NCBI GenBank assembly: GCA_017382615.1
Contig: JAFNZX010000199.1
Coordinates: 1-5,483, forward strand
From: Clostridia bacterium
Lineage (GTDB): Bacteria > Bacillota > Clostridia > Oscillospirales > CAG-272
Length of the DNA stretch: 5,483 nucleotides
Direction of reading: 5' to 3'
Made by a program: the position numbers and the translations under genes. Below the pieces are notes generated by a model that worked only from the letters and a program-made list of their open reading frames with translations, did not search any database and had not been told where the DNA came from. Below are positions 1-4,776 of the stretch, piece after piece; position 1 is the stretch's first letter, and each line of letters begins with the position of its first letter.

Positions 1-1
1 C

Positions 2-115
2 GTGGGCACGATCTTTATTGAAAAATACGTCAGAGCCTATACCGCGCGCGCCACGGCTGCGCAAGAGATGCCTGCCACGGAGGAGAAAGATGAAGAAACC
101 GTTGCTGACGCGTAA
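2..115 (+). CDS. C-terminal tail of an unidentified upstream gene (partial)
   Basis: Reading from base 2 gives 37 sense codons and a TAA stop at 113-115, with the 5' part lost outside the window. The peptide starts VGTIFIEKYVRAY and ends in a charged, alanine- and glutamate-rich stretch (EEKDEETVADA). That pattern resembles a last membrane helix or amphipathic segment followed by a cytoplasmic tail, but the fragment is too short to name a family. It is preferred over the other frames here because its stop lies 26 bases inside the next gene, whose ribosome site (79-85) sits within this reading frame. That is the usual arrangement of two co-transcribed, translationally coupled genes. The function is unknown. 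Confidence 0.6.
   Translation: MGTIFIEKYVRAYTARATAAQEMPATEEKDEETVADA
79..85 (+). promoter_or_regulatory. Ribosome binding site that fixes the protease start
   Basis: GGAGGAG lies 4 bases before ATG at 90. The longer in-frame reading from TTG at 18 has no comparable Shine-Dalgarno sequence and would overlap the upstream gene by about 100 bases, so ATG 90 is the better start. Confidence 0.75.
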
Positions 116-941
116 GGTTTGTCTGATCGTCCTTGTCGTTTGCGTTGTGCTGATTGCCGCATTCCGCGTGTTTTTTGCGGATGCGCTTGCCGAGAGCGAG
201 CTGATGCGCTCGCTGATCTCGGATGACGATTACCGCCCCGCGATCCTCAATACGCTGGTCATGGATGCTCTTGGCAGCGTGGTGTTCGTTTGCATGACTG
301 TCTATATGGGCTATCGCGTGTGGGGGATCAAAAAGCCGTGGATGCGGTCGCTTCTGTTTGGGCTTCCCGCGCTGGCGGTTGCCGTCAATAACGCGCCCAT
401 CATCGGGCTTGCCACGGGCAACGCGTATATCACCGATCCTGTAGGCGGCGTGCTGATCATGCTGGCGTATTGCCTTGCTATAGGCACATTCGAGGAATTT
501 GCTTTCCGCGGGCTGTTCTTTATGATGATCTTGGAGAGCAGACGCAAGTCAACCAAGCAGATCTTTTGGACGACCGCCATCAGCTCTGCCGTGTTTGGGC
601 TTGTGCACCTGGTCAATATTGCCGTCGGGGCAAACCCCGGGGCAACGCTTTTGCAGGTGGGGTATTCCTTCCTGATCGGCGGCATGTGCGCCATTGTGCT
701 GCTTAAGACCGGCAGCATCTGGTATTGCGTGCTGCTGCACACCGTGTATGATATCGGCGGTACGATCCTTTACGTGGGCGGCGGCGTGCGCTGGGATGCC
801 TTGACCGTGACCATCACCGCCGTGCTGGGCGTGGCGGTTGCCGTGTTTATGGCGATCTCGCTTTTGCGCATCAAGCCCGAGAATATTGCGTTCTTGTTTC
901 CGGAAAAGCAAACGAGTGCCGTGAATGATGAAAATGAATAA
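90..941 (+). CDS. CPBP (CAAX/Abi-type) intramembrane metalloprotease
   Basis: This encodes a 283-residue integral membrane protein with the three signature motifs of the CPBP family (Rce1-like glutamic intramembrane proteases). These are EExxxR as E135-E136-F-A-F-R140 in a helix, FxxxH as F169 to H173, and HxxxD as H217 to D221. About seven hydrophobic segments are visible, near residues 9-29, 53-78, 87-104, 118-148, 161-180, 188-216 and 238-259. The tail is short and charged. In characterised relatives these residues form the membrane-embedded catalytic site. Bacterial members cleave membrane peptides or proteins, act in bacteriocin self-immunity, or serve as chaperone-like partners; the substrate here cannot be told. 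The gene overlaps the preceding one by 26 bases, so they are probably co-transcribed. A longer version from TTG at 18 would add a basic 24-residue leader but lacks a ribosome site. Confidence 0.9.
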   Translation: MKKPLLTRKVCLIVLVVCVVLIAAFRVFFADALAESELMRSLISDDDYRPAILNTLVMDALGSVVFVCMTVYMGYRVWGIKKPWMRSLLFGLPALAVAVNNAPIIGLATGNAYITDPVGGVLIMLAYCLAIGTFEEFAFRGLFFMMILESRRKSTKQIFWTTAISSAVFGLVHLVNIAVGANPGATLLQVGYSFLIGGMCAIVLLKTGSIWYCVLLHTVYDIGGTILYVGGGVRWDALTVTITAVLGVAVAVFMAISLLRIKPENIAFLFPEKQTSAVNDENE

Positions 942-960
942 AAACAAAAAGGAATCGTAG

Positions 961-988
961 GCGTGATACTCTTAGCGGAGTATCACGC
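961..988. repeat. Perfect 11-bp inverted repeat (hairpin)
   Basis: GCGTGATACTC (961-971) is matched exactly by its reverse complement at 978-988 around a 6-base loop. It contains a variant of the GTGATATT core of the neighbouring array and lies 19 bases after the protease stop. It could form the 3' end of that transcript, but no T-tract follows, so it is not a standard intrinsic terminator. Confidence 0.75.
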
Positions 989-993
989 CAACT

Positions 994-1165
994 CTATTCG
1001 CCTGCGGCGAGTGATATTGCTTCGCAGTGATATTCGGCTTATGCCGAGTGATATTCGCTGCGCGAGCTTTTAGGCGAATAGAATATCACTGAAGCCGCAA
1101 GGCTTAAATATCACGATTGCGATAGCAATCATATCACTCTTTGCGAAAGCAAAGAATATCACTAA
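994..1165. repeat. Palindromic array of GTGATATT / AATATCAC units with mini-hairpins
   Basis: GTGATATT occurs at 1011-1018, 1027-1034 and 1048-1055. Its complement AATATCAC occurs at 1082-1089, 1107-1114 and 1155-1162, with a 7/8 copy ending at 1137. The units therefore face each other about a centre near 1066. Between units lie small hairpins of differing sequence: TCGCC-TGC-GGCGA, TCGGC-TTAT-GCCGA, AAGCC-GCAA-GGCTT, GATTGC-GATA-GCAATC and TCTTTGC-GAAA-GCAAAGA. An outer 9-bp inverted repeat, CTATTCGCC (994-1002) with GGCGAATAG (1073-1081), brackets the left half. The stems differ in sequence but keep their pairing, which implies that structure is conserved. I recognise this general style from intergenic DNA of gut Clostridia but know no accepted name for it. 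Confidence 0.8.
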
Positions 1166-1173
1166 AAGCAGAA

Positions 1174-1216
1174 AAAGAGAGCAAAGCGGTTTTTCTTTCC
1201 GCATTGTTCTCTCTTT
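1174..1216. terminator. Bidirectional terminator-like hairpin
   Basis: AAAGAGAG (1174-1181) pairs with CTCTCTTT (1209-1216), and GCGG (1187-1189 plus preceding base region) can pair with CCGC near 1199-1202 in an inner stem with a T-rich loop. On the minus strand the stem is followed by a T-rich run (complement of 1163-1176). On the plus strand it is followed by ATGTTTTTA. The internal bulge makes it weaker than the terminator at 3944. Confidence 0.45.
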
Positions 1217-1259
1217 ATGTTTTTATCGCAAGTTTCGCATTTGTTTAACAAATGCACAG

Positions 1260-1348
1260 GTCTTTGCCCATACCCCTATTATAAATTCTCCGATAAGGAC
1301 ATCAACCATATCAGTGCGGTTCCTTTTGACGTTTATTTGGGCAAAGAC
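1260..1348. repeat. Long-range 11-bp inverted repeat
   Basis: GTCTTTGCCCA at 1260-1270 is the exact reverse complement of TGGGCAAAGAC at 1338-1348, with 67 bases between. A smaller nested pair, AAGGA (1295-1299) with TCCTT (1321-1325), sits inside. The arms could be the ends of a small non-autonomous element or the base stem of a structured transcript. No flanking target-site duplication is obvious. Confidence 0.6.
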
Positions 1349-1360
1349 GTTATGCGGGTA

Positions 1361-1444
1361 CGCGCAAAAAGCCGTCCCCTACGGGGAAGGAGGGATCCTG
1401 CAAGCTTGCGCAGCGGGAGGAAGGGGAACGCGTATCAAAATTGG
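1361..1444 (+). repeat. Approximately 85-bp intergenic repeat, left copy, with G/A mirror repeat
   Basis: This block aligns over its whole length with the reverse complement of 1505-1590. Shared parts in order are CGCGCAAAAA, GCCGTCCCC, GGGGAAGGAGGG, a variable 20-base centre, GGGAGGAAGGGG, AACGCGT and a C/GAAARTTGG end. GGGGAAGGAGGG (1383-1394) and GGGAGGAAGGGG (1415-1426) are exact letter-by-letter mirror images on the same strand. The centre (1395-1414) carries the palindrome GCAAGCTTGC. Open frames crossing it read KSRPLRGR-like peptides, which I take to be translation of the repeat rather than a protein. Confidence 0.8.
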
Positions 1445-1504
1445 AATAGTGTTACCTTAGCGGTATTTGCAAAATCAGAGTAGTTTCTTCCTAAGATTCC
1501 TTTC

Positions 1505-1590
1505 CCAACTTTCGCACGCGTTCCCCTTCCTCCCATAGCGGTACGCTATGGGAACCCTCCTTCCCCCGGGGGGACGGCTTTTTTGCGCGC
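1505..1590 (-). repeat. Approximately 85-bp intergenic repeat, right (inverted) copy
   Basis: This is the inverted partner of 1361-1444. The pyrimidine mirror halves are CCCCTTCCTCCC (1523-1534) and CCCTCCTTCCCC (1555-1566). Its 20-base centre differs completely from the left copy yet is also self-complementary: CCCATAGCG (1532-1540), loop GTA, CGCTATGGG (1544-1552). The two copies flank a spacer of about 60 bases and could together form a large cruciform or RNA stem-loop just upstream of the sigma promoter. Confidence 0.8.
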
Positions 1591-1660
1591 GTCCTCCGCG
1601 GTTCATTGTCCGTTGTTTTTTTATGACCTCGGAGATAGAGGTTTATTGGATACTCCTTCC

Positions 1661-1689
1661 TTGCAAAAATTCTCATTTTCTGCTATAAT
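1661..1689 (+). promoter_or_regulatory. Housekeeping-type promoter of the first sigma operon
   Basis: TTGCAA (1661-1666) and TATAAT (1684-1689) are separated by exactly 17 bases. A TGC directly before the -10 gives an extended -10. The same arrangement recurs at 4081-4109 with the same spacing. Transcription would start near 1696, giving a leader of about 70 bases. Confidence 0.85.
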
Positions 1690-1704
1690 AAAAACAAGGA
1701 AATT

Positions 1705-1745
1705 TTTTACACACTTTCAAAAAAACGCGGTCTATATAAGTGAAG
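1705..1745 (+). promoter_or_regulatory. Conserved leader element: second promoter or operator
   Basis: TTTTACACACTTTC, then 11 non-conserved bases, then GTCTATATAAGTGAAG. The same two blocks with the same 11-base gap occur at 4123-4163. The spacing between the ACAC and GTCTA parts resembles a -35/-10 pair for an ECF sigma factor. It may therefore be an autoregulated promoter driven by the encoded sigma factor, or a regulator site in the leader of the upstream promoter. The conservation is seen directly; the role is inference. Confidence 0.5.
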
Positions 1746-1751
1746 ACCCCA

Positions 1752-1760
1752 AAAGGAGGT
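1752..1760 (+). promoter_or_regulatory. Ribosome binding site of the first sigma gene
   Basis: AAAGGAGGT ends 6 bases before ATG at 1767. An earlier in-frame GTG at 1740 would place this Shine-Dalgarno sequence inside the coding region, so ATG 1767 is chosen. The paralogue starts at the equivalent ATG. Confidence 0.85.
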
Positions 1761-1766
1761 GTCACG

Positions 1767-2354
1767 ATGAAAAAGAGCAAGCATGGCGGCGTGCTGAGCG
1801 ACGAGCAGATCATTGATCTGTATTTCGCACGCGAGGAGCGCGCCATTGCCGAAACCGACAAGAAATACTGCGAGTATCTGCACACGGTGGCGTATAACAT
1901 TCTTGCCAACGAGCAGGATGCCGAGGAATGCTTGCAGGACACGTATCTGCGCACGTGGGATGCCATTCCGCCCGAAAGACCGAGTATTTTTCACGCGTTT
2001 TTGGCGAAGATCACGCGCAATCTTTCACTCAATCGCATCGAAAAGGCAAACCGCAAGCGTCGCGTGCCCACGGAAGTCTGTTCCCCTATGGACGAGGTGC
2101 AGGATTTTTTGCCCGATCCGCACGATCTGGCAAAGGATTTGCAGGCGGCGACCGTCAGGCGCATCATTGCCGAGTATTTGGACGGCACGACCGAGCGCAG
2201 GCTGTACATTTTTATCTCCCGTTTTTTCTATTCCTATACCGTCTCGCAGATCGCGACGCGTCTTGGCTGCAGCACGTCCACGGTCAACAAGGAGCTTGCA
2301 GAGATCAAGAGAGAGCTGCGTGCATGCTTTGAAAAGGAGGGGATCGACGTATGA
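1767..2354 (+). CDS. ECF-like sigma-70 family RNA polymerase sigma factor (copy 1)
   Basis: This 195-residue protein has the two-domain plan of small sigma factors. Region 2 covers about residues 15-100, with the core-binding stretch DAEECLQDTYLRTWDAIPP (51-69) and the basic FLAKITRNLSLNR helix (78-90) that reads the -10. A variable linker covers about 101-140. Region 4 covers about 145-190, with a helix-turn-helix at TVSQIATRLGCSTSTVNKEL (158-177) for the -35. It would direct RNA polymerase to a small regulon. No region 3 or 1.1 is present, as expected for the ECF type. The stop overlaps the next start (ATGA, 2351-2354), tying it to a membrane protein that is probably its anti-sigma factor. 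It shares about 76 percent identity (141 of 185 aligned residues, counted by hand) with the factor at 4195-4776. Its promoter specificity and signal are unknown. Confidence 0.9.
   Translation: MKKSKHGGVLSDEQIIDLYFAREERAIAETDKKYCEYLHTVAYNILANEQDAEECLQDTYLRTWDAIPPERPSIFHAFLAKITRNLSLNRIEKANRKRRVPTEVCSPMDEVQDFLPDPHDLAKDLQAATVRRIIAEYLDGTTERRLYIFISRFFYSYTVSQIATRLGCSTSTVNKELAEIKRELRACFEKEGIDV
2333..2340 (+). promoter_or_regulatory. Ribosome binding site inside the sigma gene for the partner protein
   Basis: AAAGGAGG lies 10 bases before ATG 2351, inside the codons for the sigma C-terminus (KEGIDV). The paralogous operon has the same site at 4755-4762 with the same 10-base gap. Together with the ATGA overlap it supports translational coupling of sigma factor and partner. 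Confidence 0.75.
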
Positions 2355-3934
2355 AAAAGGAACAATTTTTCAGACTTTTAGGCGAGCTTGACGACCGATT
2401 TTTGGAGAAATACCGCCAAATAGATCTGCGGCTTTCCCATAAGGCGTACCGCAAAAAGCGCACCCTGCGCATCCTTGCCGTTGCCGCTTGCCTTGCCTTG
2501 CTGATCGGCGTATGCGTGCCTGTGGGGATGATGATTGCGCAGCTTGGAAAAGGCCCATCCGTTCCGCTGCCCTCAATCACTCTGCAAAGCCTTGCGGAGC
2601 TGGACACTTTGCGCGAAATGATAGAGTGCGAGGACGAACAGGTGCTCAATGATTACTTGCACAGCATCACGGGCGGTGGAGCGCAAAGCCGTCAGGATCT
2701 GATCGACTTTTTGAATTTGGTAGACAATACGCCTTATGCGAAATTCATAGACGGCGAGATTACAGGCTTGACCTATAATCAGACTGACAAGCGTTTTTCC
2801 GTTTCAACAGAGGCTGAGAATGGGGAATCGATGTACGTCAGCTATGAGCTTGGTATGTCCGACGTGGAGAAGAACATGGAAAAGGCTGCCGGAAAGCTGG
2901 GCAGAAAAAATCTGTTATCCGCGCCGCTTTCTACCGAGGATGGTCGCCTGACGCTGTATACCGAAACAAGGGAGCCAAGCTCGAACGGTGATGTGATCAG
3001 ATGGCAGGGCGTGCTTGACGGCATTGCGGTCTATATTGTGTATTGGGTTGCCGATGCGGATGCGATTGATACTGCTGCGCTGCTTGATCGGCTGAAGATC
3101 GCAGACTCTATCGTGCCGCAATTTCCCGGATATGCTTGGGCGAATACTAAGTTTGGGCCGTTTGTACAAGACCCGGAGTTTAAGAATTATAGTGTTGTGC
3201 AAGAATCCGGCGCATACGGATCAATGGGGTGGGGACACGGATCGAATTATTATGATCCGAACGCTCCGGCAACTTATAAAGCGCCTTATCCGATATCCGA
3301 ATGCACCGACACGTTGCAATACAGGGATTCTGTAACGCATAGTCTTGATGCCCAAGCGGTACACAATTACGTGTTTGAGAGTGAGCGGGCATATTATGAT
3401 GTGATAGTGGATGCGGAAACAGGCGAATGTATTGGCTGGCAGCTGGAAGGCGAGTTGCTCGGTGTGCCTTACGTTACCGAGCAAGAAAAAATCGATGCCG
3501 TATATGCTTATTTGGCGGGCTGTGTGTCGGATCCGGAAGCATATACATTGGGTGAACGAGAAGTGCTCGAGGGGTATACTGTTTATCGGTATTCCAGATA
3601 TGTAGGGGAATTTGACAGCTGTGACGCTTTGATTGCGTATTTTGACAGTCAAGGCAACATGGTGGCGATCCTTGGAAGCTATTTAGGTGCTATGCGTGAG
3701 ATGGAAGAGATTCCGCAAGACTTGCTGGATACTGTGCGGGCAAAGCTGACAGAGATTGCGAATACGTATGCAGATGCCTTTGAAATCTCAATTTCGATTA
3801 AGAAACTGTATATTTCCCCCGTAGGTCAAATTGCATTGAATTGCTCTGTCACAGTTCGTGAGCAAGAGCTTGGAGAGCGTTTGGAGTATCGATATCACGT
3901 GTATCTGACCGAATGGGTTATTTCTGCAGATTGA
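2351..3934 (+). CDS. Single-pass membrane protein, probable anti-sigma/sensor partner (copy 1)
   Basis: This 527-residue protein has a cytoplasmic N-terminus of about 39 residues ending in a basic patch (KAYRKKRTLR, 31-40), one hydrophobic segment (about 40-65), and a large outer part. The positive-inside rule puts the N-terminus in the cytoplasm. The outer part falls into two sections. Residues 75-255 are shared with the paralogue at 4773. Residues 256-527 include repeats of the form YYDVIVDAETGECIGW (348-363) and ALIAYFDSQGNMVAI (426-440) that resemble PepSY-type beta hairpins. A 4-base overlap with the sigma gene and its topology make it the likely anti-sigma factor. It lacks the HxxxCxxC zinc-binding motif of classical ECF anti-sigma factors, so the assignment rests on context. 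An intrinsic terminator follows 10 bases after the stop. Confidence 0.75.
   Translation: MKKEQFFRLLGELDDRFLEKYRQIDLRLSHKAYRKKRTLRILAVAACLALLIGVCVPVGMMIAQLGKGPSVPLPSITLQSLAELDTLREMIECEDEQVLNDYLHSITGGGAQSRQDLIDFLNLVDNTPYAKFIDGEITGLTYNQTDKRFSVSTEAENGESMYVSYELGMSDVEKNMEKAAGKLGRKNLLSAPLSTEDGRLTLYTETREPSSNGDVIRWQGVLDGIAVYIVYWVADADAIDTAALLDRLKIADSIVPQFPGYAWANTKFGPFVQDPEFKNYSVVQESGAYGSMGWGHGSNYYDPNAPATYKAPYPISECTDTLQYRDSVTHSLDAQAVHNYVFESERAYYDVIVDAETGECIGWQLEGELLGVPYVTEQEKIDAVYAYLAGCVSDPEAYTLGEREVLEGYTVYRYSRYVGEFDSCDALIAYFDSQGNMVAILGSYLGAMREMEEIPQDLLDTVRAKLTEIANTYADAFEISISIKKLYISPVGQIALNCSVTVREQELGERLEYRYHVYLTEWVISAD
2408..2496 (+). repeat. 89-nt perfect direct repeat shared by the two membrane-partner genes (copy 1)
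   Basis: This stretch is base-for-base identical to 4830-4918, including all third codon positions. Identity continues with one silent change for another 13 bases. It encodes the juxtamembrane basic patch and the first half of the membrane segment. Codons on both sides differ freely between the copies. Confidence 0.9.
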
Positions 3935-3943
3935 AAACATGAG

Positions 3944-3972
3944 CAGTCGCGGCACGTGCCGCGGCTGTTTTT
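3944..3972 (+). terminator. Intrinsic terminator of the first operon
   Basis: CAGTCGCGGCAC (3944-3955) pairs along its whole length, with one G-T wobble, to GTGCCGCGGCTG (3956-3967), followed at once by five T. The stop codon of the membrane protein ends 9 bases earlier. In practice the inner bases form the loop. This separates the two duplicated operons transcriptionally. Confidence 0.9.
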
Positions 3973-3973
3973 C

Positions 3974-4060
3974 CGTAGCGCGGGGGATTGCTCCCCTGTT
4001 ACGCGCGAATATACACCCATGCGTACGACCGAATTCGCGGGCGATCACGGATCGCCCATG
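3974..4060. repeat. Short intergenic hairpins (REP-like spacer)
   Basis: Two stem-loops lie between the terminator and the second promoter. The first is GGGGA-TTGC-TCCCC (3983-3996), with outer CGTA/TACG arms (3974-3977, 4000-4003). The second is GGGCGATC-ACG-GATCGCCC (4039-4057), a perfect 8-bp stem. Neither is followed by a T-run. This spacer has no counterpart upstream of the first operon, so it was not part of the duplicated unit. It may be a worn REP/MITE-type element. Confidence 0.5.
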
Positions 4061-4080
4061 CCTGCTCAAACAACTTTTCC

Positions 4081-4109
4081 TTGCAATTTTCTTGCATTTC
4101 TGCTATAAT
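4081..4109 (+). promoter_or_regulatory. Housekeeping-type promoter of the second sigma operon
   Basis: TTGCAA (4081-4086), a 17-base gap and TATAAT (4104-4109) with an upstream TGC match the promoter at 1661-1689. Similarity between the two upstream regions begins a few bases before the -35 (TCCTTGCAA) and stops further upstream. This marks the left edge of the duplicated segment. Confidence 0.85.
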
Positions 4110-4122
4110 AAAATCAGAAATC

Positions 4123-4163
4123 TTTTACACACTTTCGCAAAATATCTGTCTATATAAGTGAAG
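4123..4163 (+). promoter_or_regulatory. Conserved leader element, second copy
   Basis: TTTTACACACTTTC, 11 variable bases, and GTCTATATAAGTGAAG repeat the element at 1705-1745 exactly in both blocks and in spacing. The 11-base gap itself differs (GCAAAATATCT here, AAAAAAACGCG there), which is the pattern expected of two recognised half-sites rather than simple shared ancestry. Confidence 0.5.
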
Positions 4164-4180
4164 GAACCCAAAAGAAAAAC

Positions 4181-4188
4181 AAGGAGGT
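4181..4188 (+). promoter_or_regulatory. Ribosome binding site of the second sigma gene
   Basis: AAGGAGGT lies 6 bases before ATG 4195, the same geometry as in the first operon. Confidence 0.85.
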
Positions 4189-4194
4189 ACTGTC

Positions 4195-4776
4195 ATGAAG
4201 CATAAAAGCGAGCCTTTGAACGATGAGCAGATCATAGATCTCTACTTCGCAAGGGAAGAGCGCGCCATTGTCGAGACCGACAAGAAATACAGCGGATATT
4301 TGCATACGGTGGCATATAACATTCTTGCAAATGAGCAGGATGCCGAGGAGTGCCTGCAGGACACCTATTTGAGCACGTGGAACGCGATTCCGCCCAAGCG
4401 TCCGAGCGTATTTCATGCGTTTTTGGCAAAGATTACGCGCAATCACTCTCTCAACCGCTATGAAATGAAGCAGAGCAAGCGGCGCGTGCCGGGTGAGGCG
4501 ATCTGCCCCATGGACGAGGTGCAGGACTTTTTGCCCGATCCGAACGGACCGGATGACGATATGCTGGCAGATGTGGTCAAGCGTGTCGTTGCACAGTATC
4601 TGCAGGACACGACCGCGCGCAGAATGTACGTATTTGTTTCCCGATTTTTCTATTCGTATACCGTCTCACAGATCGCCGGTCGCCTTGGCTGCAGCACGTC
4701 CTTGGTCAACAAGGAGCTTGCCGCGATCAAGCAGGAGCTGCGCGAACGCTTTGCAAAGGAGGGAATTGACGTATGA
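4195..4776 (+). CDS. ECF-like sigma-70 family RNA polymerase sigma factor (copy 2)
   Basis: This 193-residue paralogue of the factor at 1767-2354 can be aligned without gaps over 185 residues. Region 2 is almost unchanged, including DAEECLQDTYLSTWNAIPP (49-67) and FLAKITRNHSLNR (76-88). Differences cluster in the stretch after the -10-reading helix (89-105) and in the linker (118-147). The region 4 helix-turn-helix TVSQIAGRLGCSTSLVNKEL (156-175) differs at only two positions (T to G, T to L). Both factors therefore probably recognise similar or overlapping -35 sites, which would allow cross-talk. The stop overlaps the next gene by ATGA (4773-4776), as in copy 1. It has its own promoter and leader element. 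The target genes are unknown. Confidence 0.9.
   Translation: MKHKSEPLNDEQIIDLYFAREERAIVETDKKYSGYLHTVAYNILANEQDAEECLQDTYLSTWNAIPPKRPSVFHAFLAKITRNHSLNRYEMKQSKRRVPGEAICPMDEVQDFLPDPNGPDDDMLADVVKRVVAQYLQDTTARRMYVFVSRFFYSYTVSQIAGRLGCSTSLVNKELAAIKQELRERFAKEGIDV
4755..4762 (+). promoter_or_regulatory. Ribosome binding site inside the second sigma gene
   Basis: AAAGGAGG sits 10 bases before ATG 4773 within the KEGIDV codons, matching 2333-2340 in the first operon. The conserved KEGIDV end of both sigma factors may be partly maintained by this nucleotide signal. Confidence 0.75.

Larger units (their letters stand above)
942..1660. other. Non-coding, repeat-rich intergenic region
   Basis: About 720 bases separate the protease gene from the first sigma promoter, and I see no convincing protein gene. 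The two plus/minus open frames of 88 and 61 codons (1217-1483, 1491-1676) run through the inverted repeats, have low-complexity Arg/Gly/Lys sequence, and lack ribosome sites. From left to right the region holds the GTGATATT palindromic array, a terminator-like hairpin, a perfect 9+1+9 palindrome at 1237-1255, an 11-bp long-range inverted repeat (1260-1270 with 1338-1348), and two facing copies of an approximately 85-bp repeat. It may contain degraded mobile or REP-like DNA. Confidence 0.7.

Noticed and set aside
18..89. N-terminal extension of the protease from TTG at 18
   Set aside because: There is no Shine-Dalgarno sequence before TTG 18, while GGAGGAG precedes ATG 90 at good spacing. The extension lies within the reading frame of the upstream gene.
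311..947. Minus-strand and alternate-frame open frames across the protease gene
   Set aside because: They are shadows of the protease frame, which has clear family motifs. None has a ribosome site.
961..1165. CRISPR array
   Set aside because: The repeat core is only 8 bases, it changes orientation halfway, and the intervals are unequal self-complementary hairpins rather than unique spacers.
1217..1483. 88-codon plus-strand open frame
   Set aside because: It runs through an inverted-repeat copy, has no ribosome site, and its second half is the Arg/Gly/Lys-rich translation of the repeat.
1491..1676. 61-codon minus-strand open frame
   Set aside because: It reads the same repeat from the other side and overlaps the sigma promoter, with no ribosome site or protein-like features.
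1740..1766. GTG start for the first sigma factor
   Set aside because: It would place the strong AAAGGAGGT inside the gene and overlap the conserved leader element. The paralogue starts at the site equivalent to ATG 1767.
2480..2495. Lipoprotein signal (VAAC lipobox at residues 44-47 of the membrane partner)
   Set aside because: The hydrophobic stretch before the cysteine is too short after a 40-residue charged N-terminus, and the hydrophobic segment continues well past it, so a membrane anchor fits better.
3788..4157. Open frames across the terminator and spacer (minus 3788-4069, plus 3939-4157)
   Set aside because: They cross the intrinsic terminator and hairpins, or the second promoter, and show no protein-like composition or start signal.
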